Source of the DNA: Euptelea pleiosperma
Lineage: Eukaryota; Streptophyta; Magnoliopsida; Ranunculales; Eupteleaceae
Direction: 5' to 3'
Length of the DNA stretch: 64,000 bases
Assembly (NCBI GenBank): GCA_035048495.1
Contig: CM068548.1
Coordinates: 3,162,001 to 3,226,000, forward strand
In this document: positions 54,951 to 64,000 of the stretch, in pieces
Layout: each line of letters opens with the position of its first letter
Position numbering within the stretch: position 1 is the first letter of the stretch
Notes under the pieces: generated by a model
The model's input: only the letters and a program-made list of their open reading frames with translations
Databases searched by the model: none
Told to the model about the DNA's origin: nothing
Translations under genes and position numbers: made by a program

Positions 54951-57566
54951 TGATATTCGCTCAAAAGTGTTTATTTTAAGTAATTATCATTCTAGCGTTA
55001 TCACACTCTCCTACGTAAAATTATCATAATTATCAACTTTTCTACGTAAGAGTTTCTTCTGTTGCGTAGAACACACTTTTCTAGTTAAAATGGTATATTC
55101 GCATGCATTCATACGCATTTATTTGACCCACATGCGAAGTCATTCTCATTACTCGATTTTTTTATCATAGGAGCACTAATCGGGCAATTTTGATGGAATG
55201 CGAGCCCACAATCAACTTCTAGAACCTATGATCAAAGCTCAAGAGTCAACAGGCTGAGGATAAGAAGATATAGGCCAAAGACGGGAAGAGCCAGAGAGTC
55301 GAAAGGATCGAGGGATGACCAAGAGAGAAGGAGAGACAAGCCCTCAAAGAAGAGACTAAGGAGATTAAAGCTTATAAACCAACACAAGGCAAGTGCTTAC
55401 TCAGTTGGTAAAGCATGCAGAAGACCTAGTCAAAGACCAGGGTTCAAGACCCTCTGCAAGCAATTCTTCTTTATTTTGTAATATTTTCTCTCTCCTCTCT
55501 CTAGATCCTCATTCTCTCTCTACTCTCGAATCTCAATCATCCGACCCTCTCTCCTTCCGTTATCACTCGATCCTATGGCCTAACTTGGCCGACCTACTTC
55601 GTTCGATCTCCATCGCCCGATCATCACCATCATTCTCTACCGTACAATCACAGGTTGATCATCCATCACACCATCGAAAAATCCTATGGCCTTCATCATT
55701 CCATGCACTCTTATATGGGCCTAAGCCGAGCTAAAGTACGAGCTCATTACAAGCAATGACCCACGGCCTGGCCATTCAGTGGACCCCACCGCCCTTATTA
55801 TAGTATGTCCCTCGACTCTACCCAAAAAAAAAGGGAAACTCTCCCATGTTTTGAAATAAAACCCTAAATATTATAATAGTTGGAAAAATTATTGCAAAAC
55901 TTTTCTCAAAATCTTCTTACAATTAAAGAAGATAATTTTTTTATAAAGAATGTTTTAAAAAACAATTTTTGACAAGGAAAGAAAATAAAGTTGTTTTATG
56001 GAAAAGATTTTTCAAGAGTAGGGACTATTTATTCAAAATCTATGTGGGTCCACCTAAAGAGGGGATTAACCGTTGGATTCAAGAAAAGGGGAAGGCTTTG
56101 AAAATAAAAAGGAAAGAGGGGAGGATGGAATTTTTGGGGGTCTGCCACATACCCATGATTTCTAAATATAGGGGGAATCCCTTTCTTGCAAGAAGAGGGG
56201 GCTTCTCCACATTCTTTTTCAGAAGGAGGGAGGAGAAACCCTAAAGGATATATATCCCACGTTCCAGCTCTCTCTCAATCTTTGATCTCTCTCTCCAAAT
56301 TAGCAAAACGTTTTCACCTTGCACCCCTCTCCATCTCTTAACCTTACTCCAATTCTCCAAGAAAAATGATCCTCCCAATGACGTCTTCTTGGTGGGGCTG
56401 CTGCTCCTCTCAACGGTTTGCTTAACCGTCCTCAACTGCACCTGCTTCATCACCGGCATCCCACTGCCAGCCGTTCTTCTCTTCAGCATCGAAACCAGGC
56501 CGTGCATCCAACCACCTCTCATCATCGTTATTTGCAGACCAGCCGTTACCCTCTTCTTCTTCTTGACCGTTTTCTTCAAACCAAAAGAAAACCAGCAGAA
56601 AATTAAAAAAAAAAAGAGAAGAAAAAGAAGAAAAGAAGATGAAGAGTTGAAGGAGATCGCCCCTACCGTTCTCCATCCTTGTTGAACAACCGGTCTCCAC
56701 TCCATTAAGCCGCCATCAGTAAGCCATCTCTTTGGTCGATTTGCACCAAGTTGCAGGTCACACTGCCGATACGTGCAAGTCAGCACCTTCCTCACGGTTA
56801 CATCATCTTGCTGTTGCCCTCCTTGTCTCAAACCGTGAGACCACTTGTTACATCTCCTATGCACCTACTGCCATCTGTCTAAGTTGCACGATCGGTAACT
56901 CTCCGCTCACATTAGTCCGTGCACGATCTTGCACACACCTGCCCCCGATCAAACCTCCTCATCACTTCTCCCACATCATCCAGTGGGCGTACAAACCATC
57001 AACCTTGCTGGTTCTCATTCTTCCATGCTTGATCTCACCAATCCTCATGATAAACAAGTTCCAAAGGTAATGTTTTTCTCTCCTTCCACTTTCTCTCTCT
57101 AGAATAGACCTCCTCTTTCTCTACTTTTCTCTTTCTATCTCCCTTCTATTTCATGCTTTCTAGTTAGTTTTTTATATTTATTTATGCACCAATCAGATTC
57201 AAGGTTATTGTAAGTTACTTTTCATTTTAATAAAGGTAGTTAATTTCATTAGTTTTGCTTATTATATTATGTTCTTCCTATTTTCTCTCTCATCATTTTA
57301 GCAGTTAATGGTTCTCTCTAAAATAAATAAAAAAATTCATGTTTTAATCCACATCACCAGTCTCACCTCTCCATCAATTTCTGGCAATTTTCCGTTATTT
57401 CATGTTCTTGATTGTGCTAACGTAACTAACCCCGAGCGCGGATCAACATCTGACACAAAGCCGCTATGCAAACTGTTATATTTTGTAATATTAAAGTCTC
57501 GGATCTTTACAAATTTTGTTGAGCCAAGGGTTTCCGAATCCAACGACCGAAAAAACCCTTGTTTCA
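54951..57566 (+). mobile_element. Athila-like 5' LTR
   Basis: Starts TGATATTCGC, ends CTTGTTTCA, 2616 bp, and is followed two bases later by a tRNA-Asp-type primer site. It is a more divergent subtype than the LTRs at 10667 and 58922. The part at 55390-55460 is strongly tRNA-like (see separate entry). Frames between 55393 and 57070 on both strands are LTR low-complexity sequence. Confidence 0.82.
55397..55457 (+). other. tRNA-like module with A-box and B-box in an LTR
   Basis: TTACTCAGTTGG (55397) resembles a pol III A-box, and GGTTCAAGACC (55441) a B-box. The 44-base offset equals that of an intronless tRNA gene. The T-arm can pair at 4 of 5 positions, but acceptor and anticodon stems cannot form, so it is not a tRNA gene. 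Weaker versions occupy the same place in the LTRs at 9770-9840, 11118-11184, 16041-16110, 23541-23610 and 59374-59440. Confidence 0.6.
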
Positions 57567-57568
57567 AA

Positions 57569-57583
57569 TGGCGTCGTTGCCGC
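57569..57583 (+). other. Primer-binding site, tRNA-Asp type
   Basis: TGGCGTCGTTGCCG differs at one of 14 bases from the tRNA-Asp primer site at 21361. Confidence 0.8.
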
Positions 57584-58690
57584 TCGGGTGTACGGGAGTG
57601 CGAAATAGGACATAGCTGACGGAATCGAAAAGCTACTCAACCGGGAAGATCCAGTGTTTTGGAAACTTTCCATTTATTTTTTTTAGTTATTTTTAGCTAC
57701 TTTTAAATTACTATTTTTAATGCCTCGGAAGGCCGAATGCAATTTGTAATAATTTAAGAATTTTACTGCTTTCCAAATAACTACTAGATCTTGTTCTAGG
57801 GTTTTTTAGAAACCCTAGATTAAGTGAAAAAGACTAAAAAATGAAAATCAAAAAAATTAAGGTTTTCATTTCTTGCTATTTTTAAATAGATTCTAAGATT
57901 TTCTATTTTTGGATAGCTTCCAGAAACATAGGAATCTCGAAATTAGGGTTCCCAATTTTAGGACATTCCAATTTTGGAGAGAGTCTATTTATAGATATTC
58001 TCTAATTTTGGAAAATTCTACAATAGGAGATCTTCTAATTTGAAAAGATTTCTTTAATTTGGAAAATTTCCAAAATAGAAGAGATTTTAAATCTTCACTT
58101 TATATAGAAGGTTTCCTTATCTGAAAACGTTTGAAAAGAGAAAGTTCGGAATCAAAATTCAGAAATTTCTATTCTCAACTTCGAATCATAATTGGAAACA
58201 ACTCTATTACCGGCTAAAACCAATGCATGTTTCATGAAACCCTAATAGCCGGTCAAACCTTCCAATAAATATCCCATAACCCTCGACCCAATCTAACCAT
58301 TGAGTGCAGGAACACGATCCAGTGTAGGTAGAGAGCAAAAGCTCAAAGAGGTGGAGTCGGGCCCAAGCCCATTAAGATACCCCTCCCTATTCCACGGAGG
58401 CGACCCCGTGGCGTGGCCCATGAGAGGTAAGTCTCTATCCTCGCCTTGAGTGCGATACTGCGCAGTTGGGTAAATCATTGCCGCATGTCTATTTGTTTTT
58501 TAGCAACAACTTACTCGACTTGTGTGGCGTGGCCGTTAATCAATCAACTCTAAGAGAGCAGACCCAGCTCCAAAATTGAAACATGTGGGATTTCATCACC
58601 CACCTCATCATTCCAACTGATTTGATCCCAAGGCTCCATTTAATTAAAAAGAATCAAGAAGTAGAGCCAATTAGCCCGGTGTTCAAGGAA
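57584..58690 (+). other. Athila-like leader, element truncated afterwards
   Basis: Matches the leaders at 20271-21360 and 61767-62900, including AATGCCTCGGAAGGCCGA and the block 58306-58470 with AG/GTAAGT at 58425-58432. After AGCCCGGTGTTCAAGGA (58674-58690) it departs from the other copies, so gag is missing. Confidence 0.75.
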
Positions 58691-58921
58691 AAACCCTTAT
58701 TTCAGATTCAATAGTCTGATCAAGGAAGACAACACTCCAATTCGTAGATCCTAGAGAACTAGCAATGGAAGCACTCTTTATTTGATAAATAGGGTAAACA
58801 GGAATCAAAGAAGAAGAAAGTACAGTCTCGGAGAAGAAGAAAGCATTTCACTCTTTTATTTGTTTGGTAGTTAAGCCTGTTTTTAAAGAGATCAGTAACT
58901 CAGTGAAGGCGGGTTTTGAAC
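58691..58921. other. Unassigned joint between two Athila-like elements
   Basis: Not matched in the other elements of the window; it contains GAAGAAGAAAG runs. It may be a 3' internal part of the element at 54951 or unrelated flank. Confidence 0.4.
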
Positions 58922-61749
58922 TGATATTCGCTCAAAAGTGCTTATTTTAAGCAATTATCCTTTTAGCGTTATTGCATTCTCCCACGTTAAAATACTCTAT
59001 TTATCTACTTTTCTACGTAAGAGTCTCTTTTGTTACGTAGAACACACTTTTCTGGACGAAATGGTATATTTGCATGCATTAAACACATTTTCGAAAGTCT
59101 AGACATGAAGTCATTCTGATAGAGTCTCATTACGCGCTTCTTCTGTCGCAGGAAACCCCGATGGGATAATTCTCGAGACTTGCAAGCCCACATCGATCAG
59201 GAAAGCCCATTATCAAAGCTTAAAGAGCCCACATGCTATGACTAGAAGATATGGGCCAAATATGGGCTGAATAAGAGGACCAAAAAGCCGGCCCAAAGAA
59301 CGAAGAGAGTAGGAGAGCCAATGACCAAGAGACGGACCAAAGCGTTTAAAGCCACATGAGTCAGCAAAGAATGATGGTCGACTCTACTGGAGAAGCGTGA
59401 GGATGGTCACAGTGAAGACCAGGGTTCCAGACCCTCCGCCAGTGCTTTTCTCTCTATTTTCTGATACTTTCTCTCTCATCTCTCCTTATTCTCTCTCTCT
59501 CTTCATCTCTCGGTCCTCGAATCTACTGACCTAACCCCAGAACTCCTGCCCATCGGCTCTATCTCATCTCCCTTAGCTTTCTGACCGTTGGATCTTCCAT
59601 CGGACCGTTGGATCTTCAATCGGACCGTTGGATCTCTCTAGATCCGTCGATCTACCAATCTGAGTCCCAATCAAGTCACCATCCATCCGATCGCCATCAG
59701 ACTGTCTGTCACATCATCTTGTGAGACGATGGACATCATCAATCCATGAGGGCCAATAGCCGGGCCCATCTTCATCGACCCGCTGTCCGACCAGTTAGTG
59801 GACCCCGCGAATTTCAAAATAATTTTAATTAAATGGGGGGTCCACTAATTGGGGAGATTCCCCATAGAAAAGTAGGTTTTTACTTAAAAAAAAAAAATAT
59901 TTTTCTTATTTTTTTTATTTTCAAAAATCCCCTATTTCCATTAAAGGAAATAGGGAAGCTTTAAAAGGAGAAGGATAGGGGTTCGTTCGAACCCTAATCC
60001 CTCTCCCCTCTCCTCCTCTCTTTCATAAAAACCCTTCCCGATTTTTTTTCCCTTTCTTCTTCTTCTTCTTCTTCTTCTTCTTCTTCTTCTTCTTCTTCTT
60101 CTTCTTCCTCATTCCGGCCGGAGTTGCAGAACTCCGGCCGCCTCCTTCTTCTCTTCTTCTTCTGTCGTCTCCTTCTCTTTTTCCTTCATCTGAAACTATC
60201 CACCACTCCGTTGCTCCCTCCACCATTGCTCCACGTTCTTTACCCAGCCGCCGTCACCCTCTTCTTCTCCTTCTTGGTTTTTATTTGCAAAACAGAAAAA
60301 AAAAAAAGAGAAAAAGGATAGAAGAGGAAGAAGAAAGAAGAGGGCGGTGCTGCCCAAGAGAGGAACAGCCTCCGTGCTCTGCCTGCTGCCTTTTTGCAGC
60401 ACCACCACCGCTGCGAGCTCCACCGCCATCTCTCTAACAGTTCTTGCTGGACGAACCAGCAAGAACAACTTGCTGCTACCACCGTTTTATCTCCAAGCTC
60501 CAGCCCCCACTTGTTGGAAGAGAGGCCTTCTTCCTCCTTGCCCTTGCTGCCATTATCGCCTGCATCATCGCCACTTTCCCCTTTCAAAAACACGCTGCCG
60601 CCCCACTCATCAACTAACGCCAGCGCCTCTACTTGCAACTCTTGCAGTGAGCCGCCGGGTTCTTCTCCAACTTCACGTCATCATACACAGGCAGTCCGTT
60701 TGACCACCTACTAGGAGGCGCACCACCCTCTCTCAAGCACGATCTGGTCTACCTTCTTCATTTCTCCAGCCTTTGGACCGGTCTCCATCTCCATATCCTC
60801 TGTGTTGCCTTCACCATCTACAGCCGCCACCTACACCACCGTCCTCCCCAAAAAGAAAAAAATAAAAGAAACAAACAAAAAAAAAAAAAGGGGAGGAAGG
60901 AAGGAAGAAGGCGTGGCTTCTTTAGAAGGGTGTGCCGTCGGCATTCATCATCTCCATCTAGCATTGCCCTCCTCCACCTGCGAGTATCGGTTCTCTTTGC
61001 AAGTCCCCAACGTTGCTGTCACCTCCTCCAAGTGCTGTTTCGCCGACCACCTTTTCCACCATCTTGACCATCATCACAAACCGCTAAGCACACCACATGG
61101 GCCGAACCAACATCCCTATGGGTTGAGCATCACCGAACTCCCATTCCCTTGCTGTCCATTGATCTCACATCACATGGTCTATCCACTGGCCGATCTACTC
61201 AGTAAATGCAAGATCCTCTCACCACATCCCCAGGCTGATCGCCTTTTTGCACCACTGACTCCGTTCGGTGAATGCAAGAGGGTGAGTTTTTCTCTCACCT
61301 CTACCTTGTCGGCCGGTAAACGACCGAGGTGTGAAAAATCTCTCTCTACCTTCTTCCTCTCTCTCTAAAATCTCTTTTTACATGCTTTCTTACATGCTTT
61401 CTAGAATAGATTTACCGCTTTATTTATTTCTGTCATTTATTTCATGTAAGCAACAGTTTAATTAATGCAATTTGAGTTTGATGATTTTAGTCTTCTCTGG
61501 ATCTTATTTGGATGTGTTTTAAATCGACTCGCCCTTCTCATCTCTTCCATCATTCTCCTTTTTCTCTTGTATATTATCTGTCATTTTATGTTCTTATTCG
61601 CGCTAATCCGACTAATCCCGAGTGCGGATCGACATCCGACACGAGCCACTATGCAAAATTGCTCATTCTACAGGTTAAAAGTCTCGGATTAATTAAAAAT
61701 GTGTTGAAGTTAGGGTCGTTCTCTCAACGACGGAAAAACCCTACTTTCA
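58922..61749 (+). mobile_element. Athila-like 5' LTR of an element leaving the window
   Basis: 2828 bp, from TGATATTCGC to CTACTTTCA. Nearly the same in its first 1.1 kb as the LTRs at 9322 and 10667. It has three GACCGTTGGATC repeats (59582-59640), a TTC run (60055-60109), GGAGTTGCAGAACTCCGG (60120-60137), and the conserved last 170 bases. Large overlapping frames on both strands at 60023-61368 are LTR sequence. Confidence 0.88.
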
Positions 61750-61751
61750 AA

Positions 61752-61766
61752 TGGCGCCGCTGCCGC
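61752..61766 (+). other. Primer-binding site, tRNA-Asp type
   Basis: TGGCGCCGCTGCCG, one mismatch in 14 to the plant tRNA-Asp 3' end complement, two bases after the LTR. Confidence 0.85.
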
Positions 61767-63551
61767 TCGGGTGTTCGGGAGTGCGAAAAAGGACGTAAAG
61801 ACGGAATTGGAAAGTTGCTGAAGCGAAAAGCTGCTCAATTTGGCCAGCCCGACCTTTTCGGGAAACTTTCTATTTTTTGTTTTTGTTGATTTTTAGCAAT
61901 TTTTAAATTATTATTTTTAATGCCTCGGAAGGCCGAGTACAATTTGTAATAATTTAGGAATTTTACTGCTTTCCATATAACTGCTAGATCTTGTTCTAGG
62001 GTTTTTTAGAAACCCTAGATTAAGTGGAAATTACCAAAAAAAAATTAAAAAATCAAAATTCAAAAAAATTAGGGTTTTATATTCTGCAGATTTTTAGAAA
62101 TCACCAATCAAGGATTTGCGATTTTTGGAAAGATTCCAAAATCTTGAAACTCTGCTTAATTAGGGTTTCCCCTCTTAGAAGTTTCCTCTTTAGAAGAATT
62201 TCTATCTTTAGAAATCTTCCGAATTTGGAAAAGTCTGCAAAAGGAAACATCCCAAATCTAGCAGAATTTCAATTTTGGGAAATTTCCCAAAATTATAAGG
62301 GATCTCGCAATCAAATCTTTCTTGGAAGATCTCCACCGTTCGGGAAACTTTCCAATCTAGGTATTTTCCAATCTGGGAATTCCTAAATTTTAACCCATCT
62401 CGAATTTGGAAACTAATTCAAAAACTTGCCTAAATCTAGTGCTTGTTCAGTGAACCCTAAAAAGGCAAGGATCTTCCAAAATAGAATCCCGAATACCTAG
62501 ACCGTGCGATCTAACTGTTTCTGCAGGAACACGATCCAGTGTGGGTAGGGAGCGAAAGCTCAAAGAAGTGGAGTCGGGCCCAAGCCCATTAGGATACCCC
62601 TCCCTAACCCACGAAAGAGACCCCGTGGCGTGGCCCGCGGGAGGTAAGTCTCTATCCTCGCCTGGAGTGCGATACAGAGCATATTGGGTGAATCATTGCC
62701 GCTTGTCTATTTGCTTTTGCATACATATTATTCGACTTGCGTGGCGTGGCTGTTAATCAATCAACTCTAAGAGAGCAGACCCAGCTCCAAAATTGAAACT
62801 GGTGGGATTTCATCACCCACCTCATTACTCCAGCTGAAATTGATCCCCAAGATCCATCTATAATAAAAAGAATCAAGAAGTAGAGCCAATTAGCCCGGTG
62901 TTCGAGGAAGAATCCACACAAAGCGAACCCGCTTAACATCCAATCGAAATAAGACCACGAGCGCGGGTCCCTGTTGTCTAACACACCCATAAGTCCCTGC
63001 TACTCAAGTACACTGAGCTCGACGTGGCATCTTGGACTATTCCGCGGTTAGTTGCGTGTGGACTAGGAACACGCACCAACCCTAGCTTAACCCGAGGGAA
63101 CACTCTTCTTATACACTTGACCAATCCGGTTAGTCTGGGACGTACTTAAGACAGCCATTATGCCGCACGTCTGTCTAGGCTTCGGATTGCCTTGTTGTTG
63201 ACTAGAGTTAGTACTAAAGGATTCGCTCTGAAGAGTGTAGCCTGGTGAAAACCTCTGAGTGCAAACAGTTAGTCCGGCGGCTAAAAGATAAACCAGTGGT
63301 CCGCCCACTGTCATAATCTACTCTAGCCCCAAAACTAACAAGATAATGCCTAAAATATATCCTGATTGTTTAGAATAGGATTATCTATGCTTGGTGTGCA
63401 TCATTTAGAATCACTACTCCAGTGTCTCCTTTTGGCAACTTTTTGCCAAATCTTGGGCTTGCTTTTTCAAGTAGAAGCCCGGTTGGACCTACCTTAACCT
63501 TTTACTGACTCGATCTGAGAGTTAGTCCACCGTACCCCTCTATCGCCTCTA
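61767..63551 (+). other. Athila-like 5' leader
   Basis: About 1.8 kb, homologous to 57584-58690 in its first 1.1 kb. It includes a conserved block (62525-62690) with AG/GTAAGT at 62642-62649. No frame in it is convincing. Confidence 0.75.
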
Positions 63552-64000
63552 ATGGCAGATGAACGGCCTCTGTATGAGACCTACTACAGTTTCTGTGAGA
63601 ATCGAGGTGATCACTCTCAACAATGGTATGACAATTCTGCGTATCATCATACTCCAGTCTCGCACACTTCTACAGGGTATGATAATCACCGAGATCCAGA
63701 GTACAATTCTGTACTCCAAGAGCTTAAAAATTCAGTCTCTGCCCTTCGTGCCGCGGTCCAGCAACCTCTGTACCATTCCCAGTCTGTAGGATATTACCCT
63801 CCTATCCAGCAAGATGTCTGTACCTTCCCATCTCCAATGCAGACCTCCTATGACAACACTTACTATCCGGATGATAGGAGTCACCATAACTTTGGTTGGG
63901 AACAGTCTACTATCCCGCAGCAACTACCGCAGGATAATTATCCTTCCGGGTTCCATCAACCCAATGGAGAGTATGACTGGCAATACTCGCAATCCCAGTA
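63552..64000 (+). CDS. Athila-like gag-type frame, N-terminal part
   Basis: An open frame starts at ATG 63552 (MADERPLYETYYSFCENRG) and stays open for 149 codons to the window end. It is rich in Gln, Tyr, His, Asn and Pro, with no catalytic motif. Repeated aromatic/Gln clusters (HHTPVSHTSTGY, QQLPQDNYPSGF) suggest a low-complexity N-terminal part of a large Gag. The degraded element at 18849-20270 encodes the same peptide from about residue 117 on, which supports real coding. It follows an LTR, primer site and leader in the right order. Whether gag and pol continue intact cannot be seen. No ATG upstream in this frame is nearer the leader block. Confidence 0.68.
   Translation, partial: MADERPLYETYYSFCENRGDHSQQWYDNSAYHHTPVSHTSTGYDNHRDPEYNSVLQELKNSVSALRAAVQQPLYHSQSVGYYPPIQQDVCTFPSPMQTSYDNTYYPDDRSHHNFGWEQSTIPQQLPQDNYPSGFHQPNGEYDWQYSQSQ

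Noticed and set aside
55391..55461. A functional tRNA gene
   Set aside because: Boxes A and B fit, but acceptor and anticodon stems do not pair and no anticodon loop can be drawn.
56241..56864. 207-codon minus-strand frame
   Set aside because: Inside an Athila-like LTR, with overlapping plus-strand frames and long Phe/Lys runs from low-complexity DNA.
60023..61368. Frames of 90-190 codons in the LTR at 58922
   Set aside because: Low-complexity LTR sequence, with conflicting strands.

Overview
The window reads as intergenic, transposon-rich nuclear DNA of a flowering plant. The evidence is Athila-type and Tekay-type Ty3/gypsy LTRs, Ty1/copia elements, a primer-binding site matching plant tRNA-Asp, Tourist, hAT, Mutator and CACTA-like DNA elements, and a single compact plant-type gene. 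I cannot name the species. There are no rRNA or true tRNA genes and no bacterial-style operons or CRISPR arrays.

1-9.3 kb: two Tekay-like LTRs lie head to head. One (1-2299, minus) runs off the left edge and one (5386-9321, plus) is cut by a later insertion. Both carry a tandem array with a period of about 191 bp. Between them are the tail of an Athila LTR and the 5' end of a minus-strand copia element, whose LTR holds 16 helically spaced copies of a CCAATCGATTGG-type palindrome.

9.3-24.1 kb: a nest of Athila-like insertions. A truncated LTR (9322-10666) is interrupted by a solo LTR (10667-13343, repeats CTTGC). Next to it is a full LTR-internal-LTR element on the minus strand (13852-24057) with a perfect CCTTG target duplication, no pol, and a gag whose start has been deleted.

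24.7-31.4 kb: two minus-strand Tekay-type solo LTRs (the first with a perfect AATAC duplication) flank a 12-unit tandem array of roughly 150 bp. A short copia LTR remnant follows.

31-46 kb: the least retrotransposon-dense part. It contains the only convincing cellular gene (34758-35318, minus, an OVATE-like plant protein of 186 aa), one unplaced candidate exon, a tandem duplication, and a dense set of small non-autonomous DNA elements, many with visible terminal inverted repeats and target duplications.

46.6-52.5 kb: a copia element on the minus strand with short LTRs and a perfect ATTCT duplication. It is internally deleted (no integrase), frameshifted, and carries about 2.4 kb of extra sequence in its leader.

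52.6-64 kb: a Mutator-like element, small foldback and Tourist elements, then two plus-strand Athila-like LTRs with tRNA-Asp-type primer sites. The second leads into an open gag-like frame that runs off the right edge. No new multi-gene system is visible. The points most worth following are a tRNA-like A/B-box module inside the Athila LTRs, the phased palindrome array in the copia LTR, and the higher-order repeat inside a Tekay LTR.
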